The notes beneath the pieces are model-generated. The model searched no databases. It had not been told where the DNA came from and saw only the letters and a list, made by a program, of their open reading frames with translations. 64,000 nucleotides of DNA from Cellulophaga sp. RHA19 (GTDB taxonomy: Bacteria > Bacteroidota > Bacteroidia > Flavobacteriales > Flavobacteriaceae). Positions 18,024-27,180 of this stretch are shown piece by piece; positions within the stretch are counted from its first letter, which is position 1, and every line of letters starts with the position of its first letter. The stretch is taken from assembly GCF_002813425.1 (NCBI RefSeq), contig NZ_PHUL01000001.1:3649001-3713000 (forward strand), written 5' to 3'. The position numbers and the translations under genes were made by a program.

Positions 18024-18614
18024 ATGATCACTAAAAAAGAACTTTTAGAATGTGCTAAAGCCAGTTTTACAAAATTTGGCAGCAAACGTATTACTTTAGA
18101 TGAATTAGCAAAAACACTAGGGATATCTAAAAAAACGATTTATGTACATTTTAAAAACAAAGAAACTTTAGTGAACAAAAGTGTTGCGTCTTTAATAAAC
18201 GATTATAAATTGGATATTAATGAGATTGTTAAAAACAATACTAATGACGATATACTTACTATTATATTAATATACAAACGAGGGTTTGAGTATCTTAGAT
18301 ACTTTAAACCCTCGTTTATTTTTGGTTTAAAAAAATATTACCCACACGCCTATACTACTTTTGATAATTTTAGAAAAGAACTTTCTTATTCTACCATTTT
18401 AAATCTTTTAAATAGTGCCAAAGAAAAAGGACTAATTTTACCTAGTGTAAACGTTAAACTTATAACAGAATTATATTTTTTAAGAGTAGAATCTATTGCG
18501 TTTTCATCAAATAATCTTTTTACAACTTATGATTCTAAAACAATTTTAGACCATCTAATTGTTCATAATTTAAAAGCAATTACAGTAGACAGTTATAGTA
18601 ATTCTTATTTTTAG
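18024..18614 (+). CDS. TetR/AcrR family transcriptional regulator
   Basis: A 196-residue regulator with an N-terminal TetR HTH (residues about 5-50: FTKFGSKRITLDELAKTLG, then SKKTIYVHFKNKETL) and a helical ligand domain without recognisable signature. It is the last gene of the efflux operon, 11 bases after the channel gene, so the operon has a regulator at both ends. Its stop region overlaps the end of the convergent DUF5916 gene by 4 bases. It may respond to pump substrates or control distant genes. Confidence 0.9.
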   Translation: MITKKELLECAKASFTKFGSKRITLDELAKTLGISKKTIYVHFKNKETLVNKSVASLINDYKLDINEIVKNNTNDDILTIILIYKRGFEYLRYFKPSFIFGLKKYYPHAYTTFDNFRKELSYSTILNLLNSAKEKGLILPSVNVKLITELYFLRVESIAFSSNNLFTTYDSKTILDHLIVHNLKAITVDSYSNSYF

Positions 18615-21043
18615 CCTTTTCTCTTCTTTAAAATATTTGCATCTAAAAAGTATGTCATTTTTAAAGATACTGTAGTGCTATTTTTTTCTTCTAAAACACC
18701 TTTTAAATTTGTGCCATAATTAGAGTTTACTTCTGTATTGTAATAATTAGAACCTAGTTTACAAACTAAACTAATTTCACTGGCTGGTGCAAACTGCCAT
18801 TTAGATATAAAATCTATATTAAACTGGTTAAAATTATCATCATAATCATTTGGGTTTATGTTAAAACTATTTGTAGCAAAATCTCCATTTTCTTTTAATG
18901 AAAATTGATTGTTATAATCTACAGTAATCCAATAATGACGCAGACGCATATTTAAATTTAATTTAGAGTTTACAGCATAATTTAAAGTAAAGGCATTACT
19001 AAGTTGGTTTACTTTTCTACTACCAAAAATTATACTATTATTTTGCTTTGTTAAAAAGCCTACGCCCTGTGGTTTATTTTCTAAATCTTGACTAAAGTAT
19101 AATGAAAAATGCTGACCAACTCTTGCGTTAAGTCCATAACCTGCTATAAACTCTCTATTATAAATATCAGAATTAAAATATTTTACTAAAACCATATAAC
19201 CGGCTATAGAAACTGCTTTGTTATCATTTGTTTGGTATTCTAAAAATGTTTCTGCTTGTGCTGGTATATTAAAGTGTTTGTCTTTTGTACGTGCCTCAAA
19301 AAAATTTTTACTTTCTTCTATGTATCTAAACTCTGTAAAAAATGTATGGTTGTTTTTTTTAAAGACACCATAGGTTCCCAACTTATAATACGTTTGTTCT
19401 TGCTTCATTAAACTGTAATAGTACCTCTGCTGGTGATCTAAAAAAACTTGATATCTAGAGAATATTTTTTTAGGCTTATTATTGGTATAACTTAAATCTC
19501 CTCTAAAGCGCAGCTCATTGTTTCTAGACAAATAGCCAAAGTCATTAGAGTCAAATTTATCATCTAGTAATTTAATAGATGCTCCACCTCGCCATTTGCC
19601 ACTTACTTTGCCTGCATAACCATAATACTCGTGTCCAAATTCATCTTTTTTATCAGAAAAATATTTTTGCGAAAGTGCCTTTTTAAAGTACATAGAGTAC
19701 GTTCTATTTTTATTGTAATACCTATACAATAATGCTGTTAAATTAGCATCATAAACAGCGCCACTGCGTAATACAGAGTTATTTATAAAGGTTACTGATG
19801 AGTTATTTTTTAATGCTTTATCTAAAACAATTGCATTGTAATTGCTTAGTGGATTAGTTTTAAATTTTCTAAAATTATTAGTTGTTGTATTTTTTATGTG
19901 AGCTACACTTTTTGCTGTAATTCCGTTTAACACACCAATAGACAATCCGTTTTTAGATTTGCCTGTAAATTTAATTAAGTTAATAATGTTAGATGTAACT
20001 GGGTTTTCTACAACATCTTCATTTTCAAATAAATTAATATTATTTTTAGATATTGGCTCACCTCCTATTCTACGTGTATATAAATAGCCTCCTTTGTCAA
20101 AAATCTCTGTGCCTTCTACAAAAAACTGTCTATTTTCATTAAACTTTACTTCAAAAGGAGATAAGTTAAAAATTTGATCGTCTGATGGTGCCTGGCTAAA
20201 ATCTGGAATAAGAGAAACATCTAACGTATATGCATTTTTGTGAACGTACTTTACATCTAAACCTCCATTAAAAGTTGTGTTTTTGGTTCCTGTAGGACTC
20301 TTTTCTGTAACTACAGACACAAAAGGGTTAAATGATAAATTTAGTGGCGGTGCTATATTACTTAACCCTTTTAATTCTCCAAGCTGATTTAAATATCCAT
20401 CTACATCTAACCGTATAGGATTCCAATAAGCATCTTCATTTAAACTATTGGTTATGCGCTGAAAATTAATTTTAAAATTACTTAAATCTTCTTTTGGGAA
20501 CCTAATACTATTAAAAGGTATTTTCATTTCTACTACCCATTTATTATCATATAATTTTACCTTACTCTGCCACACAACATTGTAATTAGCGTAAGAGTCA
20601 TTGGCACTTAATTTCTTATCAGATTGCACTCCTGCTGCAGTAACAGAAAAATCGTAACCCTCTCTAGCCTCTCCAAAAGGATCTATTTGTATACCAAAAA
20701 CATCTGCATTACCAGTATCATCCCTAGCTGTTAATTGGTTGCTTATATCTTTTTTATTATCTACATATAAAACACCTAAGACGTACAAATAACTATCATC
20801 AAACAAAATAGCAATATCTGTTTTTTGTTTAGATTGTTTTCCGGCATCTGGTAGTGTTTGTATAAAGTTACCTGCTTGTAAATGTTGTTGCCAAATTGCT
20901 TCTGTTGCATCACCATCAATCTTTATAGGCTCGTTTACTTTATGTATTATTATACTTTTTTGAGCAGACATCTTATGCACCATAAGACTTAGTACACAAA
21001 AGACAAATAATTTATACGTATTGTTTTTATTTGATAGTTTCAT
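18611..21043 (-). CDS. DUF5916 protein with CBM9-like N-terminal domain
   Basis: An 810-residue secreted protein (signal peptide ending MSAQ). Residues about 30-230 form a CBM9/DOMON-like beta-sandwich (IKIDGDATEAIWQQ, DDSYLYVLGVLY, DVFGIQIDPFGEAREGYDFSVTAAG), followed by the DUF5916 region whose strand pattern and N...Q.F.EG..IF motif (FNENRQFFVEGTEIF) suggest an outer-membrane beta-barrel. The family is common in Bacteroidota and functionally undefined. Start chosen at 21043, where a clear signal peptide begins, rather than at an ATG 27 bases upstream. It is divergent from an OmpR-type sensor pair; direct repeats in the shared upstream region suggest joint control. Confidence 0.88.
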   Translation of the reverse strand: MKLSNKNNTYKLFVFCVLSLMVHKMSAQKSIIIHKVNEPIKIDGDATEAIWQQHLQAGNFIQTLPDAGKQSKQKTDIAILFDDSYLYVLGVLYVDNKKDISNQLTARDDTGNADVFGIQIDPFGEAREGYDFSVTAAGVQSDKKLSANDSYANYNVVWQSKVKLYDNKWVVEMKIPFNSIRFPKEDLSNFKINFQRITNSLNEDAYWNPIRLDVDGYLNQLGELKGLSNIAPPLNLSFNPFVSVVTEKSPTGTKNTTFNGGLDVKYVHKNAYTLDVSLIPDFSQAPSDDQIFNLSPFEVKFNENRQFFVEGTEIFDKGGYLYTRRIGGEPISKNNINLFENEDVVENPVTSNIINLIKFTGKSKNGLSIGVLNGITAKSVAHIKNTTTNNFRKFKTNPLSNYNAIVLDKALKNNSSVTFINNSVLRSGAVYDANLTALLYRYYNKNRTYSMYFKKALSQKYFSDKKDEFGHEYYGYAGKVSGKWRGGASIKLLDDKFDSNDFGYLSRNNELRFRGDLSYTNNKPKKIFSRYQVFLDHQQRYYYSLMKQEQTYYKLGTYGVFKKNNHTFFTEFRYIEESKNFFEARTKDKHFNIPAQAETFLEYQTNDNKAVSIAGYMVLVKYFNSDIYNREFIAGYGLNARVGQHFSLYFSQDLENKPQGVGFLTKQNNSIIFGSRKVNQLSNAFTLNYAVNSKLNLNMRLRHYWITVDYNNQFSLKENGDFATNSFNINPNDYDDNFNQFNIDFISKWQFAPASEISLVCKLGSNYYNTEVNSNYGTNLKGVLEEKNSTTVSLKMTYFLDANILKKRKG

Positions 21044-21069
21044 TATTGGTAGTTTTTTAATTGATGCCA

Positions 21070-21077
21070 CAAATGTG
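21070..21077 (-). promoter_or_regulatory. Candidate -7 box of the DUF5916 gene
   Basis: On the minus strand CACATTTG differs from TAnnTTTG only at the first base. It would start transcription near 21063, about 20 bases before the ATG at 21043. The three GGTTAA repeats at 21099-21126 lie directly upstream, a usual place for an activator. Confidence 0.4.
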
Positions 21078-21098
21078 AGGTTGTTCTATTAATAAATT

Positions 21099-21126
21099 GG
21101 TTAACCCAAGGTTAAAGGGAGGTTAA
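21099..21126. promoter_or_regulatory. Triple GGTTAA direct repeat, 11-base spacing
   Basis: GGTTAA occurs at 21099, 21110 and 21121, each exactly 11 bases after the previous one, so all three face the same side of the helix. Tandem direct repeats of about 11 bases are the typical recognition pattern of OmpR/PhoB-family regulators, and such a regulator is encoded in the divergent operon at 22677-23387. Binding by that protein is inferred. Confidence 0.6.
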
Positions 21127-21206
21127 TGGCAAAACCGCTAAAAAGTTTATTAAATTAACAAAAGAGCAAAAGACCTTTAAATACTGTGAACACAGCATAT
21201 ATTAAC

Positions 21207-21222
21207 GTTAATGAAGGGTTAA
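21207..21222. promoter_or_regulatory. Second GTTAA direct-repeat pair, 11-base spacing
   Basis: GTTAA occurs at 21207-21211 and again at 21218-21222, the same 11-base period as the triple repeat 85 bases to the left. This pair lies upstream of the TACTTTTG box that precedes the kinase gene, suggesting autoregulation of the sensor operon. Confidence 0.55.
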
Positions 21223-21259
21223 CGGCTTCTGTTTGTACTACTTAATCTAGGTTTATTGG

Positions 21260-21267
21260 TACTTTTG
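21260..21267 (+). promoter_or_regulatory. Candidate -7 box of the sensor kinase operon
   Basis: TACTTTTG matches TAnnTTTG. A TTTG at 21232-21235 lies 24 bases upstream, slightly far for a -33 element. Transcription would start near 21274, 12 bases before the chosen ATG at 21286. Confidence 0.45.
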
Positions 21268-21285
21268 ACTTGCAGAAAAAAACCA

Positions 21286-22677
21286 ATGAAAAACAAAACA
21301 ACCATATTAATAAGTACTGCTATACTAGTTTTAATAGCATTATCGTCTATACAGGCATACCTAATAAACAATACCTACCAACTAAAAAAGAAAGCATTTA
21401 TTAATGAAACTACAGATGTTATTTCTGTAATAGATGACAATCCTAAACTAGATTCTTTGTACAATATTTGGGGAGATAATTTAAAAAACTACATAGCAGA
21501 TTATAAAAATAATCGTTTATCTAAATCTCAAATTATAAGTAGGTCTAACGAAAAAAGTGATAGCTTAAATACCGAGTTTAAAAAAATATTTAAGGAAGAA
21601 CTTAAAAAAGTAAATTTAGGATATGATGTAGATTTTAAAATGAATTTAACCAGCGTTGTTCTTTTAGATAAAATTAAAAATGATACCATATTTTATGCTG
21701 GCAAAAAACAATCTAGATTATTTGGAGAGGAATTTGATGATAAAAATGCAAAAACCATTAACAATGCAAAGTGGTTTTCTGAGCAAGAATTTGTAGAAAA
21801 AGTTGAAGGTGAAATAAAAATAAACACATTTGATTTAGAAGTAAAAACAGAAAACAAAATATTAATTAAAGAGTGGAAAAGTATTGTATACAAAAGAATG
21901 GCGTTTCTACTCTTTGCTTCTGTACTTATATTTTTAATAGTTATTGGCCTATTATATTACTCTATAAAAAACTTAATTACACAGAAAAAAATAACAGCAA
22001 TTAAAACCGACTTTATAAATAACATTACACACGAGTTAAAAACACCTTTAGCTACTTTAAGTATAGCATCTAAAAGTTTAAAAAAAGCAGAAATTAAGAA
22101 TAACGAAGCTATATTTAACAGTACACTAAATATTGTAGACAGACAAAATGAACGTTTGCAAAAGCTAATAGATCAAGTAATGACTAATAGCCTTAGTTCT
22201 AAAGAAATTGTTTTAAATAAAGAACAAGTTATAGATAACGAATACTTTAAGCATTTGATTGAAGATTTTAAATTATCTGTACAACAACAAGATGTTACCA
22301 TAATAAATAAAGTTTGCACTGCAGAAGTTTTACTACGTATAGACAAGTTTCATTTTACTACGGCACTATTAAATATATTAGAAAATGCGGTAAAGTATGG
22401 TACAGAATCTATACAAATCACTATAGAAACCAAACATACAAACGGAGAATATAGTATTGTAATTAAAGACAATGGCATTGGCATTCCACAAAAAAACCTA
22501 CCCTTAATTTTTGATAAATTCTATAGAGTTACAGATGGTAACCTACATAATGTAAAAGGCTTAGGACTGGGGCTATATTACACAAAACAAATAATAAATG
22601 CACACAATGGCTCTATTATAATTGAAAGTCAATTACATAAAGGAACAATATTTACTATTAAAACACCTATAAACTAA
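21286..22677 (+). CDS. Sensor histidine kinase (OmpR-partner type)
   Basis: A 463-residue inner-membrane kinase: membrane helix at about 5-25, periplasmic sensor region of about 180 residues, second helix at about 205-225, HisKA with THELKTP (phospho-acceptor His249), then HATPase with the N-box ILENAVKYG, DNGIGIP and GLGLGLYY. Architecture and the paired regulator resemble RprX/RprY of Bacteroides. Start chosen at ATG 21286; an in-frame TTG 30 bases upstream would add a non-hydrophobic extension and lies before the predicted promoter box. The stop codon overlaps the regulator ATG by one base, showing translational coupling. The signal sensed is unknown. Confidence 0.93.
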   Translation: MKNKTTILISTAILVLIALSSIQAYLINNTYQLKKKAFINETTDVISVIDDNPKLDSLYNIWGDNLKNYIADYKNNRLSKSQIISRSNEKSDSLNTEFKKIFKEELKKVNLGYDVDFKMNLTSVVLLDKIKNDTIFYAGKKQSRLFGEEFDDKNAKTINNAKWFSEQEFVEKVEGEIKINTFDLEVKTENKILIKEWKSIVYKRMAFLLFASVLIFLIVIGLLYYSIKNLITQKKITAIKTDFINNITHELKTPLATLSIASKSLKKAEIKNNEAIFNSTLNIVDRQNERLQKLIDQVMTNSLSSKEIVLNKEQVIDNEYFKHLIEDFKLSVQQQDVTIINKVCTAEVLLRIDKFHFTTALLNILENAVKYGTESIQITIETKHTNGEYSIVIKDNGIGIPQKNLPLIFDKFYRVTDGNLHNVKGLGLGLYYTKQIINAHNGSIIIESQLHKGTIFTIKTPIN

Positions 22678-23387
22678 TGCAAAAGACAACTGTTTTATTA
22701 GCCGAAGACGATTTTGATTTTGGAAGTATTTTAAAGCAATACTTAGAAATTCATGATTTTACTGTTACCTGGGCAAAAGATGGAAAAGAGGCTTTAGATT
22801 TTTTTATAGAAGAAGCAAGTAACAACAATCCTTTTGATATTTGTGTTTTTGATGTTATGATGCCAAAAATGGATGGTTTTACCTTGGCCGAAAAAATAAT
22901 AAACAATAGTCCAGAAACTCCTTTTGTTTTTTTAACAGCTAAAAAAATGAAAGATGATAAAATTAAAGGCTTAAAGCTTGGGGCAGACGATTATATAGTA
23001 AAACCCTTTGAAGCAGATATACTAATATTACGATTAAAAAATATATTAAAAAGAACACAAAAAATCATTCATCAATCAAAAAACAACAGTAGTTACAACA
23101 TAGGCGCCTATGTTTTTAACCCTGTTAATTACCAATTACTTTTTAATAACAAAATACAACGACTAACAGAAAAAGAAGCTCAGTTAATAGCTTATTTTTT
23201 TGAGAATAAAAACCAAATGGTAAAAAGAGATCATCTGCTTACTGCTGTTTGGGGCACAGACGATTTTTTCTCTGGTCGTAGTATGGATGTTTTTATTAGT
23301 AGACTCCGTAAATATTTTAAAGAAGACAACAACATATCTATAGAAAGCGCGCGTGGTGTTGGCTTAACCTTTAAAATTAAGGAGTAA
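22677..23387 (+). CDS. OmpR/PhoB family response regulator
   Basis: A 236-residue cytosolic regulator. Receiver: acidic EDD near residues 10-12, phospho-acceptor Asp59 (FDVMMPKMDG), Thr of FLTAK and Lys of YIVKPFE. C-terminal winged-helix Trans_reg_C domain (about 135-235; LTEKEAQLIAYF, GRSMDVFISRLRKYF and the RGVGLTFK end). RprY-like. It is the cognate partner of the kinase just upstream. The 11-base GTTAA repeats in front of the operon fit its DNA-binding mode, so it probably regulates both its own operon and the divergent DUF5916 gene. Confidence 0.94.
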   Translation: MQKTTVLLAEDDFDFGSILKQYLEIHDFTVTWAKDGKEALDFFIEEASNNNPFDICVFDVMMPKMDGFTLAEKIINNSPETPFVFLTAKKMKDDKIKGLKLGADDYIVKPFEADILILRLKNILKRTQKIIHQSKNNSSYNIGAYVFNPVNYQLLFNNKIQRLTEKEAQLIAYFFENKNQMVKRDHLLTAVWGTDDFFSGRSMDVFISRLRKYFKEDNNISIESARGVGLTFKIKE

Positions 23388-23437
23388 AATGTAACAACAA
23401 AAACTTCTGTTTAAAGCAGAAATCAAAAACAAAATCT

Positions 23438-24712
23438 ATGAAAACAAAAGCAATATTAACCGTACACATTATTCTATTTTTGCTAGGAAACACAGTACTG
23501 GCACAAACAATACCAACCCCTCCAAAACCACCAACAACACATTCATCCTCTTCTAGTTCTATGTCTTATTCTAGATCTAGCAGCAATAATAGTAGTGGTA
23601 GTATTTCTATAGCTATTAGCAATACAAATGATAGTTATAAGTTTAAAGCAAAATTCCCTCAAAAAAGATACTCAGAGTTAGTATCTGTATTAAAAAATGA
23701 ATTAGAATCTAAAAAAATGACCAAATCTGGTAATTCTTATTCTTGGATTTCTAATGCTGATGAGAATGAAGTTTATAATGTAAACCTAAATTCTAAAAAA
23801 CTAGTAATGTTTTTAGATAAAAATGTAGCTTCTGATGCGCTTATTACAAAGTTTGAAGCCTTAGGAAAAACATTAAAAACAGTCATATCTGGTAATGATG
23901 AAACAAAACGAGAAGCAGAAGAATTACAGCGCGAAGCAGATAGGCTACTTAGAGATGCAGAAAGAATGAAACGTGAAGCTGCAAGAATACAAAGAGAAGC
24001 AGAACGTTTAGAACAGGCTAACCTACAAAGCTACAAGGATGATGCTATACATATTGCCGAAGAAGCAAAACGGCTAGCAGAAAAAGCCGCAGATATTAGT
24101 ACAAAAGCTAGTCATAAAGGAGCAATTAGTGCTCCTTTAAAAATGCTTTTAAGTAGCAGTAAAACTATTTTAAGTAATAGTATACAAAATGCTAATAACT
24201 ACACTTGGCCAAATGCACAAACAGAACTTATTACCGCTCTTTTAAAAGATAAAATAATACAGTCTAAAAATGATATTGCTTGCAACGCAGACCAAACAGG
24301 CGTTTACATTAACGGAACAAAACTTACCAACACACAAATTAACCAATATAAGAGTGTTTTAAAAAAATACAATATTAGCTCAGAAAATACATTTTCATTT
24401 TACAAAACTGGTCAAAACATTGTTATATTAAATGACAATGCAAAACTGACTAATTTTCTAAAAACATTAAAAGAAAAAGGATATATATCCTCTTTAAAAG
24501 AAAAGTTGCTTTTAGAAATTAATGGCACAACAATTATAAAAAACGGAAAAACTATTTCTGCTAAAGATGTAGCAATTTACAACACACTGCTTTTACAAAA
24601 TAACATTATACCTGCACCTGGTAAAATTATAGAAATAACAGATGCTAATGCTTATAAATTAGGATACACACTAAACAGCAAAGCACATTTAGGAACTTGG
24701 GTTATGCCTTAA
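23438..24712 (+). CDS. Secreted coiled-coil protein of unknown function
   Basis: A 424-residue protein not assigned to a named family. Signal peptide (ending VLAQ), a Pro-rich then Ser-rich linker (about 24-60), a small globular region (about 65-150), a highly charged Arg/Glu/Ala coiled coil with repeating EAERL/REA units (about 155-215), and a C-terminal half in which a unit resembling GVYINGTKLTNTQINQYKSV recurs as an ING/IKNG...ISAKD..IYN version. It starts 50 bases after the response regulator gene and is probably in that operon, which suggests an envelope function sensed or controlled by the pair. Confidence 0.75.
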   Translation: MKTKAILTVHIILFLLGNTVLAQTIPTPPKPPTTHSSSSSSMSYSRSSSNNSSGSISIAISNTNDSYKFKAKFPQKRYSELVSVLKNELESKKMTKSGNSYSWISNADENEVYNVNLNSKKLVMFLDKNVASDALITKFEALGKTLKTVISGNDETKREAEELQREADRLLRDAERMKREAARIQREAERLEQANLQSYKDDAIHIAEEAKRLAEKAADISTKASHKGAISAPLKMLLSSSKTILSNSIQNANNYTWPNAQTELITALLKDKIIQSKNDIACNADQTGVYINGTKLTNTQINQYKSVLKKYNISSENTFSFYKTGQNIVILNDNAKLTNFLKTLKEKGYISSLKEKLLLEINGTTIIKNGKTISAKDVAIYNTLLLQNNIIPAPGKIIEITDANAYKLGYTLNSKAHLGTWVMP

Positions 24713-24744
24713 GTAAAGCACAACCCAGTTCTTAATTTTTAAAA

Positions 24745-27048
24745 TTATTTTTTTGTTATGGACATTGAGTATGGTTTAGCATTTTTATCCATTCCTCTAT
24801 TCTTGTTAGGTGTATTTTTCATACCAAAATTATAAGTTGAACCACTCATAATATCATCAAACGTAATGTAGTTTTTCTTATAACTATTTCCGTTTTTCTG
24901 TACCTCATCAATATAAATATTTTCTTTACTATTGTTTGGAGCATTAACTGTAAAAGTGTTTCCATTTCTTAAATGCATTTTTACACTTTTAAACAACGGA
25001 CTGCCCAAAGCATATTCTCCTGTTCCTGGAGTTACAGGATAAAAACCTGCAGCAGAAAACACGTACCAAGCAGATGTTTGCCCATTATCCTCATCACCAC
25101 ACAAACCATCTGGTGCAGAAGAATAAAGCTTATCCATTACATTACGCACATGTATTTGTGTTTTCCAAGGTTGGTCTAACCAATTATATAAATAAATAGC
25201 GTGTTGTACGGGTTGGTTTCCGTGTGCATATTGCCCCATATCTGCAACTAACATTTCTGTAATTTCATGTATTTGTTGTCCGTAATAAGAGTCGTTAAAA
25301 GTAGGTGCTGCAGTAAAAACATCGTCTAACCTAGAGCGCATTTTAGCTACACCTCCAAAGTCTTCTGCTAAACCTAACGGATCATGAAAAACACACCACG
25401 TCCAGTGCCAAGCAGCACCTTCTGTAAAAGCATCTCCCCATTTATCTGGCGTATACGTAGTTGCCCAAGAACCATCTTTATTTTTACCTCGCATAAAACC
25501 TATTTTAGGATCAAAGACATTCTTATAATTTAGAGATCGTTCTCTAAATAACTTCACCTCTTTTTTAGGCTTTCCTAATGCTTCTCCCAATTCTGCAATA
25601 CTCCAATCTGCAAATGCATATTCTAGTGTACGTGCAGCATTTTCATTAACGCCAACATCATAAGGTACATATCCTAAATCATTATAAAATTCAGCACCAA
25701 AACGACCAACAGAATTAACTGGTCCTTTGCTTGTAGAATTCTTTTTAACAGCTTCATAAAGAGTTTCAACATCGTACCCTCTAATTCCTCTTAAGTAAGC
25801 ATCTGCAATGTTTATGGCAGAGTTAGACCCTATCATACAATCTCTATGTCCAGGACTTGCCCACTCTGGCAACCAACCACTTTCATTATACGTATTTACT
25901 AAGCCTTGCATTACATTACTTAAATACTCTGGGTACATTATAGTAAAGAATGGAAAAACCGCTCTAAATGTATCCCAAAAGCCATTATCTGTAAACATAT
26001 AACCTGGTAATACTTTACCATTGTAAGGACTGTAATGCACTATTTCATCTGCAGCGTTTAACTCATAAAACTTTCTTGGAAATAATAGTACTCTGTACAA
26101 AGCAGTATAAAATGTTCTGTATTGTTCTACAGTACCACCATCTACTTCCATACGGCCTAATTCTTTATTCCATGCAGTTGCAGCTTTTTCTTTAGTCTGA
26201 CTAAAAGTGTCTTCTCCTATTTCTCTTTTTAGGTTGATTTCTGCTTGTTCTAAACTTATAAAAGACGATGCCACTTTTGCAGTAACTTGCTCACCATCTT
26301 TAGTTGAAAAACTAATTGCAGCACCAACGTGGTAACCTTCTGCTTCTTTATTAAAAGATGTTTGTTCTTTACCTTCTTTTTCTTTTTTCCAAGTTAAAAC
26401 CTCATCAAAATCTTTATCAAAAACTAATACAAAGTAATTGTGAAAATTCTCTGGTACACCACCGCTATTATTTCTGCAATAGCCAATAATTTTACGTTCT
26501 TCTGGTATTATTTTTACCATAGAACCTTTAAAAAAACCATCTACAAGAATATGAGATTTTTTAGATTCTGGAAATGTAAATCTAAACTGTGCTCCTCTTT
26601 CTGTTGGTGTAATTTCTGTAGTTACATCATAATCTGCCAAGTAAGCACTGTAGTAATGTGGTTTGCTAATTTCTGATTTGTGTGAATACCAAGAAGCTCT
26701 ATCATCTTCATTAATTTTTAATTTTCCTGTTTCTGGAAATAATGAAAATGCAGCATAATCATTAATCCACGGACTTGGCTGATGCGTTTGTTTAAAACCT
26801 CTAAGTTTAAGGGCATCGTAGGTATATCCCCAGCCGTCTCCCATTTTTCCTGTTTGGGGAGTCCAAAAGTTCATACCCCAAGGCGTAGCAATTGCAGGGT
26901 AAGTGTTACCATTAGACAATGCAAACTCGGAGTCTGAGCCCACCAATGGGTTTACATAATCTACATAAGAAACTGCCGTAGTAGATTGTGCTACTACAGC
27001 AGTTGTAATAATTGCAATAAGGGGAAAAAGTATTTTAGTTAATTTCAT
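24745..27048 (-). CDS. GH92 alpha-mannosidase (alpha-1,2-type active site)
   Basis: A 767-residue exo-alpha-mannosidase of the calcium-dependent inverting family GH92, exported by a signal peptide (ending VVAQ). The start YVDYVNPLVGSDS and the (alpha/alpha)6 barrel motifs are typical. Glu543 of EGAAW fits the catalytic acid, and GDED (Asp652, Asp654) fits the base region. His593-Glu594 match by spacing the HE pair that confers alpha-1,2 specificity in Bacteroides BT3990, recalled from the literature. It is separated from susD by a terminator-like hairpin, so it may be expressed at a lower level than the transporter. It probably trims terminal alpha-1,2-mannose from high-mannose glycans. Confidence 0.93.
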   Translation of the reverse strand: MKLTKILFPLIAIITTAVVAQSTTAVSYVDYVNPLVGSDSEFALSNGNTYPAIATPWGMNFWTPQTGKMGDGWGYTYDALKLRGFKQTHQPSPWINDYAAFSLFPETGKLKINEDDRASWYSHKSEISKPHYYSAYLADYDVTTEITPTERGAQFRFTFPESKKSHILVDGFFKGSMVKIIPEERKIIGYCRNNSGGVPENFHNYFVLVFDKDFDEVLTWKKEKEGKEQTSFNKEAEGYHVGAAISFSTKDGEQVTAKVASSFISLEQAEINLKREIGEDTFSQTKEKAATAWNKELGRMEVDGGTVEQYRTFYTALYRVLLFPRKFYELNAADEIVHYSPYNGKVLPGYMFTDNGFWDTFRAVFPFFTIMYPEYLSNVMQGLVNTYNESGWLPEWASPGHRDCMIGSNSAINIADAYLRGIRGYDVETLYEAVKKNSTSKGPVNSVGRFGAEFYNDLGYVPYDVGVNENAARTLEYAFADWSIAELGEALGKPKKEVKLFRERSLNYKNVFDPKIGFMRGKNKDGSWATTYTPDKWGDAFTEGAAWHWTWCVFHDPLGLAEDFGGVAKMRSRLDDVFTAAPTFNDSYYGQQIHEITEMLVADMGQYAHGNQPVQHAIYLYNWLDQPWKTQIHVRNVMDKLYSSAPDGLCGDEDNGQTSAWYVFSAAGFYPVTPGTGEYALGSPLFKSVKMHLRNGNTFTVNAPNNSKENIYIDEVQKNGNSYKKNYITFDDIMSGSTYNFGMKNTPNKNRGMDKNAKPYSMSITKK

Positions 27049-27112
27049 TTTTTGGGTTTGAGTTCTATTTTAAGAATGCTTTTTTAAATATAAGATTATT
27101 ACAGAAACTAGT

Positions 27113-27153
27113 GTAATAAAAAAAGAGAAGGAATACTTTTTTCCTCCTCTTTT
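27113..27153 (-). terminator. Terminator between susD and the downstream GH92 gene
   Basis: AAAAGAGAAGGAA (27121-27133) pairs with 27141-27153 as a 7-bp and a 5-bp stem separated by one mismatch, with a 7-base loop. On the minus strand the stem runs into a long T tract (27113-27120). It lies 28 bases past the susD stop codon and may reduce expression of the GH92 gene that follows. Confidence 0.7.
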
Positions 27154-27180
27154 AAAAAACTAAATAATTACACTAAAAAA

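Noticed and set aside
23390..23430. Short TTCTG/CAGAA hairpin between the response regulator and the coiled-coil gene
   Set aside because: The stem is only five base pairs with no T tract, so it is not a credible terminator and does not argue against an operon.
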